Part shown: positions 25,037 to 34,025 of the stretch, in pieces | Layout of the letters: every line of letters begins with the position of its first letter | Numbering within the stretch: the stretch's first letter is position 1 | DNA from: Tatumella punctata | GTDB taxonomy: Bacteria; Pseudomonadota; Gammaproteobacteria; Enterobacterales; Enterobacteriaceae | Length of the DNA: 64,000 bases | Reading direction: 5' to 3' | NCBI RefSeq assembly: GCF_039523735.1 | Contig: NZ_BAAAFW010000008.1 | Coordinates: forward strand, 44,553 to 108,552 | Translations under genes and position numbers: made by a program | Notes under the pieces: generated by a model | Database searches by the model: none | What the model saw: the letters and a program-made list of their open reading frames with translations, nothing else | What the model was told of the DNA's origin: nothing

Positions 25037-27361
25037 TCAGAAGTGCATTCCCAGTTCCATGTAGTAGGTCCGCCCTGATTCATTGTAGGTCCGGGCACCG
25101 GCGCCATAGGCGTAAGTTCCATTGGAACCTGTGGTTAACGCATTACCTTCACGGTAGTGACGTTTATCCAGCAGGTTATCGATACCTGCGGTCACATCCA
25201 TATTTTTATTCACACTGTAGACAGCGCTGAACCCGAACACCGCATAAGGGTTCACCTGCCAGGTTTCGCTGCCGGAAGTTGCCACACCCTGAGTATTATA
25301 TTTTTGCGGTTTCTGTCTGCCATACCAGGTCATGGTTCCCTGAACGGCTAAATCGTTAGTTGCCTGCCAGTCCAGCTCTGAGTTTATGGTGAATTTAGGA
25401 ATTATCGACAGATAATCACCGGTGGATTTATTCTCGTTATCAATGATATAGGTGAAATTATTATTCATAGTCACCCGATCACTGATCGGGAAATTAAAGG
25501 TCCCTTCCAGCCCTTGTACCACTGATTTCGGTACGTTAGTCCACTGATAGACGTTGGAAGTACCGTTGTAGTAGGCAGAACTGGTGCCGGCTTCGATTTT
25601 GTTACGGTAATCGTTACGGTACCAGGTCAGACCGGCCTGAACACGTTCATGATGGTATTCAATGCCGATTTCTTTGTTGATACTGGTTTCAGCCTTCAGG
25701 TTTTTATTGCCCTGCAGGTAGCAACTGGAACCTGTGTCATAGCAACCATTGCCGCTGCTGTACAGCAGATAGTTCGGGTTAGTCTGGTACAGATTCGGAG
25801 CCTTCCATGCCCTGGCAATTCCCATCTTCAGGGTAAAGTCGCCACCCATATCCTGTGACAGGTTCAGAGACGGACTGACATTACTACCGGTATAGGACTG
25901 ATGATTTAAGCGAATTCCCGGGGTCAGACGAGTTGAGTCGGTCAGGTCGATATTATCTTCGGTATAGATACCCCAGATATTTGCCGAGCTGTATTCACTA
26001 CGGTAGCTGCCAGATACGCCGTCAATATCTGATGTTGCTGCCAGAGTATTCGATGTCGGATCTTTCATCGTCTGGTGATTAAATTCAGCACCAAAGGTCA
26101 GATTCTGCTGTACCCGGCCGCTAATCGGAATATTAATATCCGAGTGGAGATTAGTATCATTCAGATTAATGGTTGCAAAGCCTTCATCAATGGAGGAAAA
26201 CAGCCCTTCCACCCCTCCGGATAAGCCTTCTTTCAGTCGGGTATTACGGGTTTTTTCAAACTGTATGTAGTTATTGGTGGTGACACCATTGTCCCGGGCA
26301 CCGGTGTACTTAAGCGCCAGAGTCTGGCGATAAATAATATTAGTTTCCTTACCGTAATAAGCTTTGGTCAGAGTGGTGTTGTTAGTATTCTGAGTGTCTC
26401 CGGCATACAGGTTACCCTGACGGCTGTAGCCTGCATCTAATTCCAGCGCCTGCATTGGGGCAAATTCCCAGCGCAATACACCGTTAATATTTTTATTAAC
26501 GCCCCCTTCACGGCCGGCCGGAACCATACCGGCATATTTTCCGGTACGCTCTGCGGAATGACCGTCGTTAATGTTCTGACCATCGGCCTGGGTTTTACTC
26601 CAGTTGCCATACAGCCGCATGGTCAGGTTATCGGTCAGCCCGCCACTCAGGTCGAAGTTTTCACGTTTAGTCGCACCTTCCTGTTTGTGCTCCGGGACGT
26701 TGTAATAACTATTAAAGCTGCCATGCCAGGTTTTCCCAGCGGGCCTGGTCACAATATTGACCACGCCCCCCATGGCACCGTTACCATACAATGCCGCGGC
26801 CGGGCCACGGATAACCTCTATATGGTCGATCATTTCCGGAGGTACCCAGTTGCTGTCACCACGGGTATCGCGTTCACCACGCCAGCCGTAGCGTACTGAG
26901 TTACGGCTGCTGACTGGCATGCCATCAATCAGGATCAGCGTGTTCTCCGGCCCCATACCGCGAATATCAATCTGTCGGTTGTTACCCCGCTGGCCGCTGG
27001 TGGAGTTTCCCGTCAGATTAACGCCTGGCATAGTACGGATAATTTCGGATACATCGCGCTGGATGGGATGTTTTTTAATAGCTTCCTGATCGATGATCGA
27101 GACGCCCGGGGCCTGCAGCGTCTGTAGCCGACCAGTCACTACCAGCGGGGGGCCGTCCTCTTTTTTCGCCTCAGGAATGAGTACTTTTTTTGTTTCAGAG
27201 GAGGGCTGTTTTTTAACCGGCTCTCTGATGTTTTGCATGACATTCTGATCTGAAGTATCGGCTGCGTTAGACAAAGGGGTAATAAAACTGCCTGCCACCA
27301 GAGATGCCAGAAGCGAGTATTTCAATGATTTATTTGCCATAAAAGAGTAAAGTTTCTGCAT
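25037..27361 (-). CDS. TonB-dependent siderophore receptor (FepA/IroN family)
   Basis: The likely start is ATG at 27361 (774 residues) or the ATG 21 bp later. An upstream in-frame TTG at 27433 is rejected because the Fur box lies inside that stretch. After the signal peptide (ending PLSNA) and a charged linker come the plug domain, with IRGMGPENTLILIDGMPV and IEVIRGPAAALYGNGAMGGVVNI, and a 22-strand barrel ending in aromatic ELGMHF. Size and motifs fit catecholate receptors of the FepA, IroN and PfeA type. The substrate is probably an enterobactin-like siderophore. No biosynthesis or ABC import genes are adjacent, so a xenosiderophore is likely. Confidence 0.9.
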   Translation of the reverse strand: MQKLYSFMANKSLKYSLLASLVAGSFITPLSNAADTSDQNVMQNIREPVKKQPSSETKKVLIPEAKKEDGPPLVVTGRLQTLQAPGVSIIDQEAIKKHPIQRDVSEIIRTMPGVNLTGNSTSGQRGNNRQIDIRGMGPENTLILIDGMPVSSRNSVRYGWRGERDTRGDSNWVPPEMIDHIEVIRGPAAALYGNGAMGGVVNIVTRPAGKTWHGSFNSYYNVPEHKQEGATKRENFDLSGGLTDNLTMRLYGNWSKTQADGQNINDGHSAERTGKYAGMVPAGREGGVNKNINGVLRWEFAPMQALELDAGYSRQGNLYAGDTQNTNNTTLTKAYYGKETNIIYRQTLALKYTGARDNGVTTNNYIQFEKTRNTRLKEGLSGGVEGLFSSIDEGFATINLNDTNLHSDINIPISGRVQQNLTFGAEFNHQTMKDPTSNTLAATSDIDGVSGSYRSEYSSANIWGIYTEDNIDLTDSTRLTPGIRLNHQSYTGSNVSPSLNLSQDMGGDFTLKMGIARAWKAPNLYQTNPNYLLYSSGNGCYDTGSSCYLQGNKNLKAETSINKEIGIEYHHERVQAGLTWYRNDYRNKIEAGTSSAYYNGTSNVYQWTNVPKSVVQGLEGTFNFPISDRVTMNNNFTYIIDNENKSTGDYLSIIPKFTINSELDWQATNDLAVQGTMTWYGRQKPQKYNTQGVATSGSETWQVNPYAVFGFSAVYSVNKNMDVTAGIDNLLDKRHYREGNALTTGSNGTYAYGAGARTYNESGRTYYMELGMHF

Positions 27362-27376
27362 GTTTTTTTGAATTAA

Positions 27377-27397
27377 AATACTAATGAGAATTATTTT
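27377..27397 (-). promoter_or_regulatory. Fur box upstream of the siderophore receptor
   Basis: The sequence AATACTAATGAGAATTATTTT resembles the Fur consensus GATAATGATAATCATTATC in its AATGAGAATTATT core. It sits 16 bp upstream of the preferred start, so iron repression is expected. Confidence 0.7.
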
Positions 27398-27750
27398 TAA
27401 TATCAATAATAGAAGTAATGGAAGGGTAAGCAAAGTGTAAAGCGGTTGTGCATGCCACGGTGTCGGGTGATACCACGGCGATTACGGTACTTTAATCTTT
27501 AAGCAGTGCGTTAATGATTAATAAATTCAGCTGAACGGACCATTTTTTTAATAATTAACATGGTTTGTTACAAATGGAATTATTCACTCTATTAGTAATA
27601 AGTGTCCGTATAATATTTAAGGTTACAATGAACCATAAATATATCCCGACAAGGGGAGTCTCTCTGACCGGGAGCTTACCGATTGCGGGGAAAACCACAG
27701 GTTCAGGCATATCCAGTCACCGCGTTTTGGTGGTTCCGGCCCGGTGGTAG
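27398..27750. other. Intergenic region between the receptor promoter and the IS remnants
   Basis: About 350 bp. AT-rich near the Fur box, then a stretch without any convincing gene. The small frame at 27565-27750 has no family features. It is probably promoter leader plus leftover flanking sequence of the insertion elements. Confidence 0.4.
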
Positions 27751-27812
27751 GTATCAAGGTAGTTGTCATTCCCGGTTAATTTAAGCCGCCTGTTTTTCCC
27801 GTTCCGGGTTCA
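27751..27812 (-). repeat. Copy 1 of a duplicated IS3-family element end
   Basis: 62 bp nearly identical to 27939-28000 in the same orientation, covering the 3' end and terminus of the minus-strand transposase below. It is a stray end fragment, 188 bp away from the second copy. Confidence 0.8.
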
Positions 27813-27938
27813 GGGTAACTGATCTTACCCAGCAATAGTGGACACGCGACTAAGTGAGTAAACTCTCAACCAGAGGTAGCTCACATGACAAAGCCAGCAT
27901 CAACCATAAAGAAGACGCGTAAGCAGCACACGCGGTAA
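27813..27938 (+). mobile_element. IS3-family element B, left end with truncated orfA
   Basis: A short leader including GGACACGCGACTAAGTGAG, then a frame from ATG 27885 reading MTKPASTIKKTRKQHTR before a stop at 27936-27938. This is the typical start of an IS3-family orfA, cut off exactly where the second copy of the element-A end begins. The matching distal part of this element is probably the remnant at 28552-28731. Confidence 0.7.
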
Positions 27939-28000
27939 GTGTCAAGGTAGTTGTCACCCCCGGTTAATTTAAGCCGCCTGTTTTTCCCGTTCCGGGTTCA
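27939..28000 (-). repeat. Copy 2 of the duplicated IS3-family element end
   Basis: Direct repeat of 27751-27812, here still attached to the transposase fragment (27969-28550). It marks the point where element A entered element B. Confidence 0.8.
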
Positions 28001-28550
28001 ACGTTACCGGACCTTCCGGCTGCCAGTTTCTCGTTTTACCTGACCACCGTTCAGGATGTATTTTCTGTGCCTGACGGTACAGTTCATCCCGTTGTTTCAG
28101 GAGCCTGTGGTCTTCTCCGCGATGTCGTTCTGTCGGCGTCACATAGCGTATTCCGCTGTGACGGTGTGTTTCGTTATACCACCGGGTAAATTTTTCCACC
28201 CACTGACGGGCATCCGGCAGTGTTCTGAACCCTGATGACGGCCACTGCGGCACATACTTCAGCGTCCGGAACAGTGATTCTGCATACGCATTATCGTTAC
28301 TGACCCGCGGACGGCTGTGAGACGGCGTGATATTCAGTTCGTGCAGTTTCATCTGCAGCGTCTGTGATTTCATCGCTGCGCCGTTATCTGCATGCAGTAC
28401 CAGCGGATGCCGCCAGCAGCCTTCACGCATGACACTGCGCTGCATTAAAGCGGCAGCCTGTTCACCGCTTTCTGTCTCATGCACTTCATAACCCGTGATT
28501 TTCCGGCTGTACAGGTCGGTTATCATATACAGGTAATACCAGCGTCCCAA
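27969..28550 (-). pseudogene. IS3-family transposase (orfB) of element A, 5'-truncated
   Basis: 193 residues of the DDE integrase core: the second acidic residue in LHADNGAAM and the glutamate in SNDNAYAESLF are present. The first aspartate of the triad and the upstream HTH region are missing, because the sequence breaks at 28550. The apparent start is only an in-frame TTG at the breakpoint. It is therefore inactive. Confidence 0.85.
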
Positions 28551-28551
28551 T

Positions 28552-28731
28552 AGGACAGTGCGTTATGACTGGCTGGGGCAACACCTGTTTACATCACTGG
28601 ATGAATTGCAGGGCTATGCCACGCAGTGGCAATGGTTTTATAATCACGAGCGACCGAATATGGCACTGAATGGCTACACGCCGATGCAACATATTCAACG
28701 CTTATCTGATTCTACTTATCGCCTCCGTTAA
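28552..28731 (+). pseudogene. 3' remnant of an IS3-family transposase (element B)
   Basis: 59 codons ending in TAA read RYDWLGQHLFTS, WFYNHERPNMALNGYTPMQH, the C-terminal signature of IS3-family orfB. It starts directly at the breakpoint with element A and is on the opposite strand to that element, co-oriented with the orfA start at 27885. The two pieces are likely one element split by insertion and deletion. Confidence 0.8.
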
Positions 28732-28784
28732 AAATGGGGGGGTTACCCTGTTACGAGATAAGTTGAGAGTCTGTGAAATAAAAA

Positions 28785-28806
28785 AATCCACGCAATTGCG
28801 TGGATT
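28785..28806 (-). terminator. Rho-independent terminator of ychF
   Basis: A perfect 22-bp palindrome AATCCACGCAATTGCGTGGATT with a run of A on its left (T in the minus-strand transcript), 60 bp after the ychF stop. Confidence 0.85.
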
Positions 28807-28866
28807 TTATGGTTTTTTGTGATTTTTATGAGACTCAATGAAACCTCATAAGACAACACATTTTAT

Positions 28867-29958
28867 TTAGACGTTGAACAGGAAGTTCATAATATCGCCA
28901 TCTTTAACGATATACTCTTTTCCTTCGGCACGCATTTTACCGGCTTCTTTGGCACCCTGTTCGCCTTTGAACGCGACAAAGTCGTCAAAAGCGATGGTCT
29001 GGGCACGGATAAAGCCTTTTTCGAAGTCGGTATGTATTTTGCCGGCCGCCTGGGGGGCGGTTGCGCCGACAGGGATGGTCCAGGCACGGACTTCTTTAAC
29101 ACCGGCGGTGAAGTAGGTCTGCAGGCTGAGCAGGGCGTAACCGGCACGGATCACACGGTTCAGGCCCGGTTCTTCGAGGCCCAGTTCGGCCATAAATTCT
29201 TCGCGGTCCGCGTCGTCCAGTTCAGCAATATCCGATTCAACCGAAGCACAGACCGGCACGACCACAGAACCTTCCTGGTCGGCGATAGCCCGGACCTGAT
29301 CGAGGAACGGGTTGTTTTCGAAGCCGTCTTCATTGACGTTAGCAATGTACATGGTTGGTTTCAGGGTCAGGAAACTCAGATAGCGGATCAGGGCTTTTTC
29401 GTCTTCATCCAGTGCCAGCGCACGCAGCATGCCGGCATTTTCCAGCTGTGGCAGGCACTTCTCCAGCACTTCCAGTTCGGCTTTCGCGTCTTTATCGCCG
29501 CCTTTGGCTTTTTTCTGTAAACGCTGGATAGCGCGTTCACAGGTATCCAGATCGGACAGGGCCAGTTCAGTGTTGATTACTTCAATATCATCAGCCGGAT
29601 TCACTTTCCCGGAAACGTGAATAATATTGTCATCTTCAAAACAGCGAACAACATGACCGATAGCCTCGGTTTCGCGGATGTTAGTCAGAAACTGGTTACC
29701 CAGGCCTTCACCTTTAGATGCGCCTTTTACCAGACCGGCAATATCGACAAATTCCATGGTGGTGGCGATAGTACGCTGAGGTTTAACGATTTCTGCCAGC
29801 TTGTCCAGACGCGGGTCAGGCATGGGAACCACACCGGTATTGGGTTCAATAGTACAGAACGGAAAGTTAGCCGCTTCAATACCCGCTTTCGTCAGCGCAT
29901 TAAACAGGGTGGATTTACCAACATTTGGCAGGCCCACGATACCGCATTTAAATCCCAT
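28867..29958 (-). CDS. ychF: Redox-responsive ATPase/GTPase YchF
   Basis: A 363-residue Obg-family P-loop protein, the length of E. coli YchF. G1 is GLPNVGKST (residues 8-16), Switch/G3 is VDIAGLVKGASKGEG, and the altered G4 NVNED gives YchF its ATP preference. A TGS-like C-terminal domain ends in GDIMNFLFNV. It associates with ribosomes and negatively affects oxidative-stress defence. It lies downstream of pth on the same strand, as in E. coli. Confidence 0.97.
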   Translation of the reverse strand: MGFKCGIVGLPNVGKSTLFNALTKAGIEAANFPFCTIEPNTGVVPMPDPRLDKLAEIVKPQRTIATTMEFVDIAGLVKGASKGEGLGNQFLTNIRETEAIGHVVRCFEDDNIIHVSGKVNPADDIEVINTELALSDLDTCERAIQRLQKKAKGGDKDAKAELEVLEKCLPQLENAGMLRALALDEDEKALIRYLSFLTLKPTMYIANVNEDGFENNPFLDQVRAIADQEGSVVVPVCASVESDIAELDDADREEFMAELGLEEPGLNRVIRAGYALLSLQTYFTAGVKEVRAWTIPVGATAPQAAGKIHTDFEKGFIRAQTIAFDDFVAFKGEQGAKEAGKMRAEGKEYIVKDGDIMNFLFNV

Positions 29959-30073
29959 GCTTGAGTTACCTTATAACGTATTGGCGGCAGATAAACAGAC
30001 TGCCGCCGGAACTGTAAAATTTTGCCGCATTATACACATAACCACCCATAATGGCGCGGATTTCCGGAGCCGC

Positions 30074-30661
30074 TTAACCGGCTTTAAAGCTATGCAGGCG
30101 GTTCATTGCTTTAAGCCGATCGTCTTTCAGCCATACTTCCGTACAACGGACAGCCTCATCAATGGCTTCGTCAATCAGTTTTTGTTCACTCTGCGGTGGT
30201 TTACCCAGAACAAAACCGGTGACTTTATTACGGTCACCGGGATGGCCGATGCCGATACGCAGTCGATGGAAGTCGGCATTATTCCCCAGCTTACTGATGA
30301 TATCCTTCAGTCCGTTATGTCCGCCATGACCGCCACCTTGTTTGAATTTAGCGACTCCCGGCAGCATATCAAGTTCATCATGGGCGACCAGAATTTCCTG
30401 CGGCGTAATGCGGTAAAAAGTGGCCATGGCAGCCACAGCTTTGCCGCTCAGGTTCATAAAGGTTGCAGGTACCAGTAACCGGACATCATTTCCTGCCAGG
30501 CTGATACGGGCTGTGTAGCCGTAGAATTTAGGTTCTTCTTTTAACGACTGATTATGTCGTTCTGCCAGCAAATCGAGATACCAGGCGCCGGCATTATGCC
30601 GGGTGGCCGCATATTCCGCGCCCGGATTCGCCAGACCTACAATCAGTTTAATACTGCTCAC
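30074..30661 (-). CDS. pth: Peptidyl-tRNA hydrolase
   Basis: A 195-residue protein with the Pth active site H22 (residues ATRHNAGAWY), N12 in GLANPG, and conserved FMNLSG and HDELDMLPG. It frees tRNA from peptidyl-tRNA released by abortive translation and is essential in E. coli. It precedes ychF with a 115 bp gap, the E. coli order. Confidence 0.97.
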   Translation of the reverse strand: MSSIKLIVGLANPGAEYAATRHNAGAWYLDLLAERHNQSLKEEPKFYGYTARISLAGNDVRLLVPATFMNLSGKAVAAMATFYRITPQEILVAHDELDMLPGVAKFKQGGGHGGHNGLKDIISKLGNNADFHRLRIGIGHPGDRNKVTGFVLGKPPQSEQKLIDEAIDEAVRCTEVWLKDDRLKAMNRLHSFKAG

Positions 30662-30854
30662 AATTTCTACCCTGCCATGATTACAAAGGCATTAGTTTAC
30701 TGCCTGACACGCATAAGCACAAAGATCAGTCGCCAGCGCACGTAATGGTAATTTTCGCTCAGGTTTGTGATCTGAGTAGCAGAATTGATTAGTATTGATT
30801 ACTAAACTTTTGTTTAATTGTTCAACGGCTGTCGCATGGCAGAAAGGGGAGATG

Positions 30855-31157
30855 ATGAAACATAAACAATGTCTGAGATATGGCAATGCGCTGATGGGCA
30901 TTGGCCTGCTGGTTATTGTTACAGGGATGGTATTAGCCGTGATGAGTCAGTTGCATTCTGTTCACCTGCCTGCGGTTGCTGTGGACGGTGCTGTATTTGC
31001 TATCTTCCTCGGGGCCTTATTATGGCTGGCGGGCGCACAACTCGGCGGACGTGAAAAAGTCTGTGACCGCTATTTTTTGCTGCGTTACAGTGGCTGTAAT
31101 CTGCATCCGCGCCATAAATCATCACCGGCAACGGATGTGGATTCAGTGACTCAGTAA
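30855..31157 (+). CDS. ychH: YchH small inner-membrane protein
   Basis: A 100-residue protein with two hydrophobic segments (about residues 12-30 and 40-60) and the YchH pattern LWLAGAQLGGREKVCDRYFLLR. The ATG at 30855 aligns with the E. coli start; another ATG lies 3 bp earlier, and GGGGAG precedes both. In E. coli ychH is a stress-induced gene linked to biofilm. It is divergent from pth and convergent with prs, as in E. coli. Confidence 0.9.
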   Translation: MKHKQCLRYGNALMGIGLLVIVTGMVLAVMSQLHSVHLPAVAVDGAVFAIFLGALLWLAGAQLGGREKVCDRYFLLRYSGCNLHPRHKSSPATDVDSVTQ

Positions 31158-31212
31158 CGCGCAGCGCTTTCCGGACCAGCATAACGTTTATATAACAGCG
31201 GGTCATTACATG

Positions 31213-31241
31213 AAAAAGCCGGGCATTATGCCCGGCTTTTT
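31213..31241. terminator. Bidirectional terminator between ychH and prs
   Basis: AAAAGCCGGGCAT-TATGCCCGGCTTTT forms a strong stem with A and T tracts on both sides, so it can end both the ychH (plus) and prs (minus) transcripts. Confidence 0.9.
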
Positions 31242-31262
31242 AGCTGAAATGATAAGCAGTGA

Positions 31263-32210
31263 TTAATGCTCAAACATTGCAGAGATAGATTCTTCGTTAC
31301 TGATACGGCGGATAGCTTCAGCCAGCATTCCGGATAATGTCAGCGTCCGGACATTAGGCAGTGCTTTGATTTCCGGTGACAAAGGAATGGTATCACAGAC
31401 AACCACTTCATCAATTACCGAGTTACGCAGGTTTTCCAGGGCATTACCTGAGAAAATAGGGTGGGTTGCATAGGCAAATACCCGCTTGGCACCGCGTTCT
31501 TTCAGCGCTTCTGCAGCTTTACACAGAGTGCCGCCGGTATCGATCATATCATCGACCAGTACGCAATCACGGCCGGCAACATCACCGATAATGTGCATGA
31601 CCTGAGAAACATTTGCCCGCGGGCGGCGTTTATCAATGATGGCCATATCGGCATCATTCAGCAATTTGGCGACTGCACGGGCACGGACAACACCACCAAT
31701 GTCCGGAGAAACCACAATCGGGTTTTCCAGATTCAGCTGCAACATATCTTCCAGCAGGATCGGGCTGCCGAATACGTTATCTACCGGTACATCAAAGAAG
31801 CCCTGAATCTGTTCTGCGTGCAGGTCAACCGTCAGAACACGGTCAACACCTACGCTGGAAAGAAAATCGGCAACAACTTTTGCGGTAATGGGGACACGGG
31901 CAGAACGGACGCGACGATCCTGACGGGCATAACCAAAGTAAGGGATAACGGCGGTAATACGTCCGGCGGAGGCACGACGCAGCGCGTCAACCATTACCAC
32001 CAGTTCCATCAGATTATCGTTAGTAGGAGCGCAGGTGGACTGAATGATAAAAATATCACCGCCACGCACGTTTTCATTAATCTGTACACTGACTTCACCA
32101 TCACTGAAACGACCGACAGCGGCGTCCCCGAGGTTAGTGTAAAGACGGTTGGCTATGCGTTGCGCCAGTTCCGGGGTAGCGTTACCAGCAAAAAGCTTCA
32201 TATCGGGCAC
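31263..32210 (-). CDS. prs: Ribose-phosphate pyrophosphokinase
   Basis: A 315-residue PRPP synthase, with E. coli Prs length. Motifs include FSDGEVSVQINENVRG in the N-domain, the flexible-loop FGYARQDRR, the metal-binding DLHAEQIQGFF and the PRPP loop VLVDDMIDTGGT. It makes PRPP for nucleotide, His, Trp and NAD synthesis. It is the last gene of the lolB-ispE-prs series, 126 bp after ispE. Confidence 0.98.
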   Translation of the reverse strand: MPDMKLFAGNATPELAQRIANRLYTNLGDAAVGRFSDGEVSVQINENVRGGDIFIIQSTCAPTNDNLMELVVMVDALRRASAGRITAVIPYFGYARQDRRVRSARVPITAKVVADFLSSVGVDRVLTVDLHAEQIQGFFDVPVDNVFGSPILLEDMLQLNLENPIVVSPDIGGVVRARAVAKLLNDADMAIIDKRRPRANVSQVMHIIGDVAGRDCVLVDDMIDTGGTLCKAAEALKERGAKRVFAYATHPIFSGNALENLRNSVIDEVVVCDTIPLSPEIKALPNVRTLTLSGMLAEAIRRISNEESISAMFEH

Positions 32211-32336
32211 GAGAAAAACCTCAGGCTTTACGTCCAGAGAACTCCCTGCGCTGTGCCACAGGGAAAGTTCACACAGGTGTATAAATGCGATACGCGCAGT
32301 ATCTGGAACAGGATGATACTGTCACGCACACGCTGA

Positions 32337-33191
32337 TCACTCAGACAAACACATTTGCAACGGTGAGGTATTCACCCCGCGCGCCACAAAAGCAGTTATC
32401 CATTCAGGAGCGAGTTCAAGAACCTGAAGGGCGGCTTCCTCTGTGTCAAACTCGGCAAACACACAGGCACCTGTCCCTGTCAGGCGTGATGGCGCGTATT
32501 CTAACAGCCAGACAAGCAATTCATCAACCTTACGAAAACGTTTTCTTACGACAGCTTCACAATCATTATGCCAGCAACTATCCATAAGCTGGTTTAATGT
32601 CCGGTGCGGAGTATCTCGGGTAAGTTGCGGATCGCCGAAAACGGCCGGGGTAGGAATACTTTCTCCGGGATGGGCGACCAGGTACCATTTTTCCGGCGGA
32701 CTGGCGGGTTGCAGTTGTTCGCCGACACCTTCGGCAAAGGCCGCATAACCGTGAACAAATACCGGCACGTCCGCCCCCAGTTGCAGCCCGAGGCTTGCCA
32801 GGTATTCGGCAGAGTAACTGCAATTCCAGAGCTGGTTTAACGCCACCAGTACGGTGGCGGCGTTGGATGATCCCCCCCCGAGACCGCCGCCCATCGGGAT
32901 TTTTTTCTCAACAGTGAATTCGGCACCGGCATCTTCGCTGATCCGCCGGTCTGCGAGGGCCGCGGCTTTCAGCAAGCGTGCCGCACGGATAATTAAATTA
33001 TCTTCATCGGCGACCGCGGCCAGCGGGGTATTCATCCGCAGCCGGGCAGAGAAGTCAGTGCTGATAGTCAGGCTGTCGCCGTAATCAAGGAACTGAAACA
33101 ATGTCTGCAGATTATGGTAGCCGTCGGCACGCTGACCAGTGATATAAAGGAACAGATTCAGTTTTGCCGGACTGGGCCAGGTTGTGGTCAT
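32337..33191 (-). CDS. ispE: 4-diphosphocytidyl-2-C-methyl-D-erythritol kinase
   Basis: A 284-residue GHMP kinase of the MEP isoprenoid route, phosphorylating CDP-ME at the 2-hydroxyl. PSPAKLNLFLYITGQRADGYHNL at the start carries the catalytic lysine. The ATP loop KKIPMGGGLGGGSSNAA and the C-terminal TGTGACVF are present. Its start overlaps the lolB stop by 4 bp. Confidence 0.97.
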   Translation of the reverse strand: MTTTWPSPAKLNLFLYITGQRADGYHNLQTLFQFLDYGDSLTISTDFSARLRMNTPLAAVADEDNLIIRAARLLKAAALADRRISEDAGAEFTVEKKIPMGGGLGGGSSNAATVLVALNQLWNCSYSAEYLASLGLQLGADVPVFVHGYAAFAEGVGEQLQPASPPEKWYLVAHPGESIPTPAVFGDPQLTRDTPHRTLNQLMDSCWHNDCEAVVRKRFRKVDELLVWLLEYAPSRLTGTGACVFAEFDTEEAALQVLELAPEWITAFVARGVNTSPLQMCLSE

Positions 33192-33814
33192 GGTAATTTC
33201 CAGCTGTCCATACGTAATTTGATACGCAGATGACCGGTGGTTAACTCGAGGTCGGCGGGCAGGGCGGGTTTCACGTCCTGACGGTAATCATTGATAGTAA
33301 CCTGCCATGTCTGGCCGTCGTGGGTATAGGTTGCGCTACGCAACTGGTACTGGTTATTCAGGGTATAGCTGTTGGCTGAACCGGGCAGTCCCAGCATCCA
33401 CTGCCGCAGGTTTTCCAGCGGAATGTTCATGCCGGTCAGTTCAGAGATCATCTGAGTGGCATTGTGGCTGAAGTAGCGTTTCCCTGTATTGTCCACCAGC
33501 TGTACGGTTGTTCCCTGGGTATCCAGCTGCATTTCGGTACTGCCCAGCGGGCTGGTTAATAACAGCCGGTAACGATCGCTGGCTGTCTGTTGCCAGTTAT
33601 AACGGGCATACACTTTTTGTTGTTCAGAAAGGTAGGCAAAGGCCCCGCGGGTTTGAAAAGCCGTAATTTTCTTAACTTCACTGACATGCTGTTTCCATTG
33701 GGCGGAGTCCGGGCTTTGGCCGGGTCCCTGTGGCGGGGGGGTAACACAGGCGCTTAACAGCAGGCTGGCAACAGGCAGGCACCGGCCCAGCCTGCGTCTA
33801 TTCAATATACTCAC
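33188..33814 (-). CDS. lolB: Outer-membrane lipoprotein receptor LolB
   Basis: A 208-residue lipoprotein with lipobox LSAC (acylated C23). It has the LolB fold segments AFAYLSEQQKVYARYNWQQ and SPLGSTEMQLDTQG. It takes lipoproteins from LolA and inserts them in the outer membrane. It is divergent from hemA across a 211 bp region, as in E. coli. Confidence 0.95.
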   Translation of the reverse strand: MSILNRRRLGRCLPVASLLLSACVTPPPQGPGQSPDSAQWKQHVSEVKKITAFQTRGAFAYLSEQQKVYARYNWQQTASDRYRLLLTSPLGSTEMQLDTQGTTVQLVDNTGKRYFSHNATQMISELTGMNIPLENLRQWMLGLPGSANSYTLNNQYQLRSATYTHDGQTWQVTINDYRQDVKPALPADLELTTGHLRIKLRMDSWKLP

Positions 33815-34025
33815 GTCGTCATCTCCTCAGACCCGGATGTTTACTGCAGAGCGCTAAACGCTACCGTGCAGGCATTTAACCGTCAATGCTATTCGGGGAA
33901 TATTATATGGGATCAGGTTAATCTTATTACAGTCATAGCTTTTGTATGGCTTTTCTTGATCTGCCTCATCTTGTAGAATGGTCCTATAACCCTGAAATTA
34001 CCGGGACAACCCGACCAGAATCACC

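Noticed and set aside
27362..27433. Upstream TTG start for the siderophore receptor
   Set aside because: The added segment contains the Fur box and disrupts the signal peptide, so it is promoter rather than coding.
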